Shown: positions 1-4,473, counted from the first letter of the stretch. The stretch: DNA of 7,273 nt from an uncultured Clostridia bacterium (GCA_937888485.1 CALAQQ010000068.1:1-7273); one strand, 5' to 3'. Translations and numbers: made by a program. The notes: generated by a model not told the origin, from the letters alone.

Positions 1-289
1 CCGTAATACTGCCGACAATTATGAGACGGAGCTTATTATCCTTTACGGTCTCAATTATTTCGCAAAGTTGCTTTGTGCTTCGGGCAAGTCTCGAAACTTC
101 AAGGGTGTATATTGTGTCTCCTGCCTGAGCCTGTTCCAAGAGGGTTGAAAGCTCCTGCTTCACAGCACTGTCGCCGTGTTCGTATTCGAGAAATATTTCC
201 TCTGCTCCCGCCTTTTTCAGTTCATTAACCTGACGAAAAATGTCTTGACGATTCTCATTAGTCGAGCAACGTGCATATCCGTAATTCAT
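1..289 (-). CDS. Serine recombinase (resolvase/invertase family), N-terminal part, cut by window edge
   Basis: The reading frame is open from an ATG at 289-287 to the left edge and gives 96 residues of the resolvase catalytic domain. The start follows a strong AAGGAG site at 296-302. The N-terminus reads NYGYARCST, placing the nucleophile at Ser9 next to Arg7, as in the YARVST motif of gamma-delta resolvase. Residues 65-72 (VSRLARST) match the conserved second arginine-rich motif, with Arg67 and Arg70, and residues 87-94 form the next beta strand. Such enzymes cut both strands through 5'-phosphoserine links and act as resolvases, invertases or integrases. The C-terminal part that would tell these apart is missing. 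It is the last visible gene of a three-gene operon, 14 nt after the preceding stop codon. Confidence 0.9.
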   Translation of the reverse strand, partial: MNYGYARCSTNENRQDIFRQVNELKKAGAEEIFLEYEHGDSAVKQELSTLLEQAQAGDTIYTLEVSRLARSTKQLCEIIETVKDNKLRLIIVGSIT

Positions 290-303
290 GATTTATCTCC
301 TTA

Positions 304-570
304 TCAATCAACAAAGGTGTTGTATGTGAATTTAGCTCCGAGCTTAAAGCCTGCAATAAAACTGTCTGCGTTGCTCACGCAAAGGAACTCACCCGACTGT
401 TTCAGATATGTGTCAAACAGTTCGTTTTCAGCATCCGTCAGTTTTGCGGCAAGTTGTTCCTCGGTCTTTGACAATGCGGCGAGCTTATTTCTGACCTTCA
501 CCCTCAGCTCCGTTGTGATTTCCTGCGGCTCGATGTTGCCGTAATAAAATTCTTCAATAAAGTTCGGCAT
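304..570 (-). CDS. Small DUF6809-like protein, 88 aa
   Basis: An 88-residue acidic, mostly helical protein. The pattern FIEEFYYGNIEPQE near the N-terminus, a central helical region (residues 24-62) and a C-terminal FIAGFKLGAKF resemble what I recall of the DUF6809 family, often encoded next to recombinases in clostridial elements. No enzymatic motif is visible and the function is unknown. The ATG at 570-568 was chosen because AAAGGA lies 7 nt upstream; an in-frame start 8 codons earlier has no such site. It sits between the 91-aa gene and the serine recombinase in one operon. A perfect hairpin (585-610) lies just 5' of its ribosome binding site. The family assignment is from memory and is moderate. 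Confidence 0.75.
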   Translation of the reverse strand: MPNFIEEFYYGNIEPQEITTELRVKVRNKLAALSKTEEQLAAKLTDAENELFDTYLKQSGEFLCVSNADSFIAGFKLGAKFTYNTFVD

Positions 571-584
571 CTTATTGTCCTTTC

Positions 585-610
585 TCCGCCCCACTGTTGC
601 GTGGGGCGGA
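585..610. repeat. Perfect 10-bp inverted repeat (intercistronic hairpin)
   Basis: TCCGCCCCAC at 585-594 and GTGGGGCGGA at 601-610 form a GC-rich stem with a 6-nt loop. It lies between the 91-aa and DUF6809-like genes, and on the minus strand ends just before the AAAGGA ribosome binding site of the latter. Neither side has a T-run, so it is unlikely to be an intrinsic terminator. It may stabilise the downstream mRNA or affect translation. Confidence 0.7.
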
Positions 611-620
611 TTGCGTATTC

Positions 621-896
621 TTAGCAGATTGAGAAGCGGCGGCTTGAAACCTGCTTTGTGAACTCCTTATACATATCGGCGTGCATCTTCTTGAAAGATG
701 TTGTATCGAATCTCTGTGAAAGAACCGATGTCCAACGGATGATATAAGCTCCTGCTTCAAGTTCCTCGGTGTTCTGTTCAAGCATTTCAGCTTTGAGCAT
801 ATCTCTGATTGCTTCAGCCTCAGCCTTTGCATCCTCGATGATTGTTTCCCACTCTGCGAGAGCCTCGATTTTCTTGATGATTTCGTTGTTTGACAT
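621..896 (-). CDS. Hypothetical 91-aa protein, first gene of the recombinase operon
   Basis: A 91-residue protein with an N-terminal stretch (about 1-45) rich in Glu, Ala and Lys and likely to form a long helix or coiled coil. A more conserved-looking C-terminal part follows, with GAYIIRWTSVLSQRF at about 49-63 and a terminal SSRRFSI. The layout vaguely recalls small phage accessory proteins with a coiled coil followed by a beta-rich tail, but I do not recognise the family and assign no function. The ATG at 896-894 follows AAAGGAGAA. It is the first gene downstream of a consensus promoter controlled by the operator array, about 50 nt from the likely transcription start, so it should be repressed by the neighbouring Cro/CI protein. 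Confidence 0.8.
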   Translation of the reverse strand: MSNNEIIKKIEALAEWETIIEDAKAEAEAIRDMLKAEMLEQNTEELEAGAYIIRWTSVLSQRFDTTSFKKMHADMYKEFTKQVSSRRFSIC

Positions 897-953
897 GATT
901 GATTTCTCCTTTGTTGTGTTGTTTTGATGTGTGGTTGTTTATCAACTGTACTC

Positions 954-982
954 ATTATACTACGAAATTCGTAGTTTGTCAA
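954..982 (-). promoter_or_regulatory. Consensus sigma-A promoter for the recombinase operon
   Basis: On the minus strand, TTGACA (982-977) is followed by exactly 17 bp and TATAAT (959-954), a full match to the consensus. The spacer is filled by operator 1, so binding there would block RNA polymerase. It reads toward the 91-aa, DUF6809-like and serine recombinase genes. Such a strong promoter is expected to be held off most of the time. Confidence 0.9.
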
Positions 983-1057
983 TACGTTTTTCGTAATTTC
1001 TTTACGATTTTCGAAATATTTTTTCGTTTTGCGTATTGAAATGCTACGAAATCCGTG
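961..1057. promoter_or_regulatory. Array of five TACG-N5-CGTA operators in a divergent control region
   Basis: Five 13-bp dyads are seen at 961-973, 983-995, 1003-1015, 1023-1035 and 1045-1057. The first two match TACG-N5-CGTA exactly; the other three each differ at one position. The first extends to a 17-bp palindrome, ACTACGAAATTCGTAGT (959-975). Centre spacings are 22, 20, 20 and 22 bp, about two helical turns, so all sites face the same side of the DNA. Sites 1 and 5 lie in the spacers of the two divergent promoters, and sites 2 and 4 just behind their -35 boxes. The obvious binder is the adjacent Cro/CI-type protein; that is an inference. Confidence 0.85.
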
Positions 1058-1064
1058 TTATACT
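1036..1064 (+). promoter_or_regulatory. Promoter of the Cro/CI-type repressor gene
   Basis: TTGAAA (1036-1041), 17 bp, then TATACT (1059-1064). Operator 5, a weaker match, lies in the spacer. It is the mirror image of the minus-strand promoter but less close to consensus, as expected for an autoregulated repressor gene. The start codon is at 1090 after AAGGAG. Confidence 0.85.
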
Positions 1065-1089
1065 ATCCAAAAGTAAGGAGTGATTATCA

Positions 1090-1305
1090 ATGATTAAGTT
1101 TAAAGTTAAAGTCAGACTTGCAGAATGCAATATGACACAAAAAGAATTAGCAGAAAAAACAGGCATCAGACCGCCGACAGTGTCCGCAATTTGCGTGGGA
1201 ACAGTAAAGCATTTGCCGATTGATGCACTTGACAAAATCTGCGAAGCTCTTGACTGTCAGCCTGCTGACCTCATGGAGTATGTAAACGAACCCGATGTTC
1301 AGTAA
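1090..1305 (+). CDS. Cro/CI (XRE) family transcriptional repressor, 71 aa
   Basis: A single-domain helix-turn-helix DNA-binding protein. Helix 2 spans about residues 16-24 (TQKELAEKT) and the recognition helix about 27-35 (RPPTVSAIC). The tail LPIDALDKICEALDCQPADLMEY is the standard XRE ending seen in short Cro-like regulators. There is no protease or ligand domain, so it would act as a simple dimeric repressor. The start at 1090 follows AAGGAG at about 9 nt. It is divergent from the recombinase operon and shares with it the five-operator region, so autorepression plus control of that operon is the likely role. It is the only clear plus-strand gene inside the element. Confidence 0.92.
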   Translation: MIKFKVKVRLAECNMTQKELAEKTGIRPPTVSAICVGTVKHLPIDALDKICEALDCQPADLMEYVNEPDVQ

Positions 1306-1333
1306 AGGGGTACATTGATTTCTTGAACAAATA

Positions 1334-1373
1334 TCGGTGTTTTTTGAGCGGATTACATCCGATTTTTACCGAG
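1334..1373 (+). terminator. Weak intrinsic terminator after the repressor gene
   Basis: A short stem CGGAT (1349-1353) / ATCCG (1357-1361) with a 3-nt loop is followed by ATTTTT (1362-1367). An outer TCGGT/ACCGA pair (1334-1338 with 1369-1373) could enclose it. The stem is short, so efficiency is uncertain. Confidence 0.45.
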
Positions 1374-1581
1374 CTTAAAGTGTGCATGAAAGCATTTGTT
1401 TTTCTGAACAGGGGTCGGGGGTGTATTTCGGGAGAAAGAAAAATTTCTTCACCCTTTGCGAAAATGCGTGGCTCACTCTCCGTCTGAATGTGATTTTTAA
1501 TCCGAAACACGATTGTGCTGACCGCAAACGATAGAATTATATTTTCACCGTCAGGCGAACCAAAAGGAACATAAACGAAAA
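1368..1581. other. Non-coding stretch between two convergent terminators
   Basis: About 210 bp lies between the end of the repressor unit and the terminator of the minus-strand operon. I see no ORF with a ribosome binding site. The sequence holds a G-rich tract (about 1410-1435) followed by an A/T-rich imperfect palindrome near 1434-1450. A cis-acting site such as a transfer origin is possible, but no known nic motif was recognised. Confidence 0.4.
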
Positions 1582-1624
1582 AATACGGCAAACCGTGAGA
1601 TTGTCTCTCTTGGTTTGCCGTATT
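1578..1624 (-). terminator. Strong intrinsic terminator of the MobC-like operon
   Basis: AATACGGCAAACC (1582-1594) pairs perfectly with GGTTTGCCGTATT (1612-1624), 13 bp, with a small GAGA/TCTC pairing inside the loop. On the minus strand the stem is followed by TTTTTT (1583-1578). It begins 2 nt after the stop codon of the 43-aa gene. Confidence 0.9.
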
Positions 1625-1625
1625 A

Positions 1626-1757
1626 TCATTTCCACTCCTTGAACAACTCATCAAGAGCCATGTCAAGTGCGGTTTTCATACTCTTTTGCATGAAGGCAAG
1701 AATTTCTGCTTCAAGCACGTTCTTCTTCTTTTTTTTCTTATCTTTCTTGTTCGCCAA
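1626..1757 (-). CDS. Lysine-rich 43-aa protein with a TTG start
   Basis: A short ORF from TTG at 1757-1755 to TGA at 1628-1626. The N-terminus holds a run of basic residues (KKDKKKKKK, about 4-12), followed by an amphipathic helical segment (about 14-42) ending in FKEWK. An AAGGTG site lies about 6 nt before the TTG, and a TAA stop of the upstream ORF immediately precedes it, so the start is tightly bounded and translation is probably coupled to the upstream ORF. The basic head and amphipathic tail suggest nucleic-acid or protein binding, but no family is recognised. An 8-A run inside the lysine stretch could allow slippage. The terminator directly downstream supports its being the last gene of the operon. 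Confidence 0.65.
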   Translation of the reverse strand: MANKKDKKKKKKNVLEAEILAFMQKSMKTALDMALDELFKEWK

Positions 1758-1934
1758 TTATTTCACCTTGCTTTCAAAAACAAAAGTTATTTCATCGGCT
1801 TCGTCAGGTTCGTTCAGCGAATCAAAGATATTCTATATCTGTTCTGAATAATTCTCCATTGCGGACTTACCGTTTAACTGATAGTAAAATATATCAGGCA
1901 CTTTGCCTTGTTTTCTCCAAAACTCTAAATTCAT
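1758..1934 (-). CDS. 58-codon hypothetical ORF interrupted by an in-frame TAG
   Basis: It starts at ATG 1934-1932 after AGGAG and runs in one frame to TAA 1760-1758, except for TAG at 1835-1833 (codon 34). The part before it starts with NLEFWRKQGKVPDIFYYQLN and ends YSEQI; the part after it reads NIFDSLNEPDEADEITFVF and ends in ESKVK. The second half is strongly acidic and looks like real coding sequence. A glutamine at the TAG would need only CAG to TAG. Under standard decoding this makes a 33-residue peptide and the TTG start of the next gene loses its coupling. Function unknown. It may be a recent pseudogene or be read through; see the finding on in-frame TAGs. Confidence 0.6.
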
Positions 1935-1954
1935 ATAATTTCTCCTTCCATAAT

Positions 1955-2362
1955 CTAATCAAGGGATATATTCAATGCATCCCTGTTCATTTTGAATTTT
2001 CGCCAATCCTCCGCAGTCGGTATCTGACAGTTCAGCGGCGGCTGATACAAGCGGATAAAATATCCTTCTCTTTCTCCGATTTCTTCTTCGATTTCCGCTT
2101 TTGTTTTGCTCTTGGCGGTGTAAAGAACATGGAATCTGACGGAATAGTTCCGTCTGTTAGCTTCGGCAAGAACTTTATATTTATTCTCTTTTGGATTTCC
2201 CATTGAACACCAATGCTCCGCCATGCGATAAAGGATGTTATTGCTTTTACCGATATAAACGATTTTATTATTGACGGTGATTGAATACACCCCCGAACAC
2301 TAAAACTTTTTGCTCCATTCCTGTTGGATGTTTTTATTATAAATATTTTGAACACTATTCAT
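1955..2362 (-). CDS. GIY-YIG nuclease-like protein with an in-frame TAG at codon 21
   Basis: It starts at ATG 2362-2360 after AAAGGAG; the next two stops in frame are TAG 2302-2300 (codon 21) and TAG 1957-1955 (codon 136). The domain lies entirely after the first TAG: GVYSI (24-28), VYIGKS (35-40), Arg46 and His50 in the following helix, Glu99 and the ending P-x-L-N at 108-111. These match the GIY-YIG fold, with Tyr26, Tyr36, Arg46 and Glu99 as likely catalytic residues. At about 135 residues it is a stand-alone domain of the sort found in mobile elements. The TAG is three codons before the GVY strand and no good ribosome binding site follows it, so making the domain needs readthrough, a weak internal GTG start, or a reverted codon. 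If TAG is sense, the protein gains 7 residues and stops at TGA 1933-1931, overlapping the next start by 4 nt. Confidence 0.75.
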
Positions 2363-2377
2363 GTTAATTCTCCTTTC

Positions 2378-2908
2378 TTAAAACACAAAGTCTCCGAGCT
2401 TATCTGAACACTCACTGACTTTTGGATTCTTTATATTATTGGGATTTATATTTTTCCCTATATTATTATGCGTATTATCAATAACCCCTGCAGAGGTACA
2501 TTCAAAATTCAAAGGGGTATTATCAATGTCGGCTGAGGGGGTATTTTCAATATCCGCCGCACTTTTGTAAATTGCATCATAATCAACTATGATTTCACCT
2601 TGCTGACCGTTCTGACTTGGCTTGTGGATTATCCAACCCTTTTCAATCAATGCTTTTCTTGCGTTTTTATATGTAGATTCTGACATTCCGCATCTGCTCA
2701 GAACGGTTGCCTCTGCAACAGCGAAACTGCCATTATCGGCGTTGCCTGTCAAAAACCACATAAGTTTGAGCTAAGCTCCTTCTTTGCCTGACAGACCGTT
2801 CATTATGATTGATTCAAGGTGATGTGTCCTGATTGCTTTTCCCCATTTATTATCCATATCTTTTTCCCCTTTAGACTTCAATATCGGTGCCTGATTGAAT
2901 ACGCCCAT
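2378..2908 (-). CDS. Winged-helix replication-initiator-like protein with an in-frame TAG at codon 46
   Basis: It starts at ATG 2908-2906 with GGAGG about 10 nt upstream and ends at TAA 2380-2378, 176 codons, with TAG at 2773-2771 (codon 46). Before the TAG the protein ends NGLSGKEGA; after it the frame continues LKLMWFLTGN. Together they form the first helix of a winged-helix domain that goes on with ATVLSRCGMSESTYKNARKA (67-86) and a wing near GEIIVDYDAIY (104-114). Helix-turn-helix proteins of this kind at this position in clostridial elements are often replication initiators or DnaD-like. A low-complexity Asn-rich tail with three I[DE]NT repeats (about 120-147) follows. The TAG lies inside the folded domain, so a restart at Met50 would lose part of helix 1; an AAGGAG 14 nt before that Met makes weak reinitiation possible. 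The exact role is inferred. Confidence 0.7.
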
Positions 2909-2924
2909 TGCCGCAAATCCTCCA

Positions 2925-3050
2925 CTATTCACAAATAAATCTGATGTATTGACTTATGTTCATGTTATATTTTTCTGCCTGCTATTGGATTGATTCTTTT
3001 TCCCTTTCGGTCAGGCGAAGGTCAATCTTTTTATTCTTTATAGCTTTCAT
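2925..3050 (-). CDS. MobC/ribbon-helix-helix-like protein with an in-frame TAG at codon 23
   Basis: It starts at ATG 3050-3048 after AAAGGAG. Residues 6-22 give the basic strand and first helix (NKKIDLRLTEREKESIQ); TAG 2984-2982 is codon 23; the frame then continues QAEKYNMNISQYIRFICE to a second TAG at 2927-2925. The combined pattern, a KIDLRLTEREKE strand plus helix followed by S-x-YIRF, is that of MobC-like relaxosome proteins and other ribbon-helix-helix DNA binders, which dimerise and bind near a transfer origin or operator. About 41 residues is short for MobC and is closer to a minimal RHH repressor. If the second TAG were also sense, the protein would run 18 more codons to TAA 2873-2871, overlapping the next gene by 38 nt. 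It is the first gene after the promoter at 3120-3148. Confidence 0.7.
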
Positions 3051-3093
3051 TTTTTCTCTCCTTTATCTTGTAAATTTTCTTTTTAATGATTTA

Positions 3094-3108
3094 TCAGACT
3101 TTGTCCGA
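3094..3108. promoter_or_regulatory. Imperfect inverted repeat downstream of the MobC-like operon promoter
   Basis: TCAGAC-TTT-GTCCGA, a 6-bp dyad with one mismatch, lies just past the -10 box and before the first gene. It could be an operator for the ribbon-helix-helix protein encoded next to it. No function is shown. Confidence 0.4.
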
Positions 3109-3119
3109 CCTTCTATTAT

Positions 3120-3148
3120 ATTATATCAAAAATTTTTCTTAAAATCAA
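3120..3148 (-). promoter_or_regulatory. Promoter of the MobC-like operon
   Basis: On the minus strand TTGATT (3148-3143), 17 bp, then TATAAT (3125-3120); a second, overlapping TATAAT follows at 3120-3115. It reads into the gene starting at 3050. Confidence 0.75.
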
Positions 3149-3149
3149 A

Positions 3150-3203
3150 AAAGAGCGGTCGCCGCAAACAAAAACGCCGCTGAATCAATTAAGTTCAGCG
3201 GCG
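3150..3203 (-). terminator. Tandem intrinsic terminators after the paralogue operon
   Basis: The first stem, CGCCGCTGAA (3175-3184) with TTCAGCGGCG (3194-3203), is perfect over 10 bp and followed on the minus strand by TTTTT (3174-3170). Right after it, GCGG-TCG-CCGC (3155-3165) is followed on the minus strand by TCTTTTTT. Both end transcription from the 3239-4271 unit before the next promoter. Confidence 0.85.
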
Positions 3204-3238
3204 GACTTGCTTTATTAAAATACATGGTTTTGTTCCTT

Positions 3239-3685
3239 TCAGGAAACTTTATCTTTCTTATCATATTTACTTTCGTCAGGGGGAGAAACAACCGTGAGAG
3301 TGGGTTTGAAATCAACCTCAAATTTAGGTGTTTCTTTATAATTTGGAAACTGTGAAATAAACCAATCAGAAACATACTTGTAGGGACTTTTCATCGGAGC
3401 GGACATTTTCTGAACCTTCTCAAACATAGCAATGAGTTCATCAGAATTGTTATAACATTCGATATGCTTTCTCATGTTTTTATATTTGAATCTCTTGTTC
3501 TCTCTTGGCTTTTTCTGTTCTCTGCCTGATTTGATGCTGACCTTAATGTTGGGGAAATCGTGCTTTATTGCCTGAACCATTGTGTATTCGGGAGAACCGT
3601 AAACTTCTGCGGCATCCCTGAACTTATAGTTCATAACAAGAGTGTTTGTTGTGTAGTCAATTCTATATCCGTTATTCTTTGCCAT
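3239..3685 (-). CDS. Hypothetical 148-aa protein, paralogue of its upstream neighbour
   Basis: A basic 148-residue protein of unknown function. It shares an ordered set of motifs with the adjacent 146-aa protein: YGSPEY (29-34), FKYKNM (66-71), FEKVQKMS (88-95) and PYKYVSDWF (101-109), then a variable charged tail. The arrangement resembles conserved hypotheticals I associate with clostridial integrative elements, but I know no function. There is no signal peptide, membrane segment or nuclease motif. ATG 3685-3683 was chosen over a TTG three codons upstream because AAAGGA lies 9 nt before it. The stop is TGA. It follows the 146-aa gene by 22 nt and closes its operon at the terminators near 3150-3203. 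Confidence 0.8.
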   Translation of the reverse strand: MAKNNGYRIDYTTNTLVMNYKFRDAAEVYGSPEYTMVQAIKHDFPNIKVSIKSGREQKKPRENKRFKYKNMRKHIECYNNSDELIAMFEKVQKMSAPMKSPYKYVSDWFISQFPNYKETPKFEVDFKPTLTVVSPPDESKYDKKDKVS

Positions 3686-3707
3686 TTTTATCAATTCCTT
3701 TCTTTAA

Positions 3708-4148
3708 TTACATGTTTGATGCCTTGTCAAGTTCGGTTATTTCTGCAGTTTTCTTTTTTTCAGCTCTCTGTTTTTCAACATTTTTGATAAATGTTTCGAA
3801 CGATTCATAACCTTCAAATTTCTTTTCAAACCAATCAAGAACATATTTATATGGGTTTTTCTGAACCTTAGACATTCTTTTTACCTTTTCGAATTCTGCT
3901 TTAAGAATATCCTTGTTTTCCTGCTCATCAATGAATGTTTCCATATTCTCATATTTGAGGTTTAAGGTTGTTTTCTTATTGGGATTCTTCTTGATTGTCT
4001 TAGTGGTCATTGTAAAATTAGGGTTTTCTGCTATAAACTCACGCCACTGTCTGTATTCGGGTGTTCCGTAGATTCTTGCCTTCTTTTCAAATGCCTTTGA
4101 TACCTGAGCCATGTTGTTGTCCATAATTTTGATTGTATTTTTTGTCAT
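3708..4148 (-). CDS. Hypothetical 146-aa protein, paralogue of its downstream neighbour
   Basis: A lysine-rich 146-residue protein with YGTPEY (27-32), LKYENM (64-69), FEKVKRMS (86-93) and PYKYVLDWF (99-107), the same motifs in the same order and nearly the same spacing as the 148-aa protein. The C-terminus is a charged helix rich in Lys and Glu. The function is unknown; the basic middle part (TKTIKKNPNKKT, about 49-60) would suit nucleic-acid contact, but that is speculation. The ATG at 4148-4146 has only a weak upstream site, AAGTTGG, so translation may depend on coupling to the short ORF ending 18 nt earlier. The stop is TAA. Other ATGs at codons 9 and 13 have no better site. Confidence 0.8.
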   Translation of the reverse strand: MTKNTIKIMDNNMAQVSKAFEKKARIYGTPEYRQWREFIAENPNFTMTTKTIKKNPNKKTTLNLKYENMETFIDEQENKDILKAEFEKVKRMSKVQKNPYKYVLDWFEKKFEGYESFETFIKNVEKQRAEKKKTAEITELDKASNM

Positions 4149-4166
4149 TTTTAATTACCAACTTTC

Positions 4167-4271
4167 TTAAATTATTTTTTTAGTTTGAATTTTATTTGTT
4201 TTAGTTTTTGTGGGATTGATGATGTGTTGCTCTTGGCTTCGCTAAGTGAATGGTTGCCTGAACTGCTTCAT
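4167..4271 (-). CDS. Possible 34-codon basic peptide with an in-frame TAG at codon 10
   Basis: It starts at ATG 4271-4269 with AAAGGA 10 nt upstream and ends at TAA 4169-4167. TAG at 4244-4242 (codon 10) interrupts it. It reads MKQFRQPFT, then RSQEQHIINP and a T/K/N/Q-rich tail ending TKKII. It lies in the leader of the paralogue operon and ends 18 nt before the 146-aa start, in the position of a first gene. If TAG is a stop it would be a 9-residue leader peptide. Low-complexity composition makes the coding call uncertain; an overlapping frame from ATG 4305-4303 (34 codons) has no ribosome binding site. Confidence 0.4.
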
Positions 4272-4318
4272 GTTTGTTCGTTCCTTTCGTGTTGGTGTTG
4301 TTCATCTGTTGTGTCTAC

Positions 4319-4347
4319 ATTATAGCACCCACCAACACCCTACCCAA
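4319..4347 (-). promoter_or_regulatory. Promoter of the paralogue operon
   Basis: On the minus strand TTGGGT (4347-4342), 17 bp, and a perfect TATAAT (4324-4319). The -35 box is poor. The leader to the 146-aa start is about 165 nt and holds the short peptide ORF. Confidence 0.6.
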
Positions 4348-4374
4348 GCACATAACTATTCCTCTGCTTTTGCA

Positions 4375-4412
4375 AAAAAAGAAAAAGAACAACTTTTTTT
4401 AGTTGTTCTTTT
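4375..4412 (-). terminator. Intrinsic terminator downstream of the integrase gene
   Basis: AAAAGAACAACT (4383-4394) pairs with AGTTGTTCTTTT (4401-4412), 12 bp, 6-nt loop. On the minus strand the stem runs into TTTTTCTTTTTTT. It ends the integrase transcript about 75 nt after its stop codon and separates it from the promoter at 4319-4347. Confidence 0.85.
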
Positions 4413-4413
4413 A

Positions 4414-4473
4414 TCTCAAAGTTGTCAAAAGTTGATAGTTTAAAGCTAATTGAATCGATTTAAACTCTTTTGA
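4414..4473. repeat. Nested inverted repeats next to the integrase 3' end
   Basis: AGTTTAAA (4437-4444) and TTTAAACT (4459-4466) form an 8-bp dyad with a 14-nt gap, enclosed by a looser CTCAAA/TTTGAG pair at 4415-4420 and 4468-4473. There is no T-run, so it is not a terminator by itself. The role is unknown. Confidence 0.35.

Noticed and set aside
176..544. Plus-strand open frame of 122 codons
   Set aside because: It lies antisense to the serine recombinase and DUF6809-like genes, has no ribosome binding site and encodes no recognisable protein.
1271..1666. Minus-strand open frame of 131 codons across the repressor end and terminator
   Set aside because: It runs through the strong terminator at 1578-1624 and the non-coding island, lacks a ribosome binding site and overlaps the repressor gene in antisense.
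2871..2925. Extension of the MobC-like protein past its second TAG
   Set aside because: Readthrough would overlap the next gene by 38 nt and adds residues with no family resemblance, so this TAG is kept as the provisional stop, though that weighs against full reassignment.
3145..3225. 26-codon ORF after the 148-aa gene, preceded by AAAGGA
   Set aside because: The start signal is decent, but most of the frame is made of the tandem terminator stems, so the coding appearance is probably accidental.
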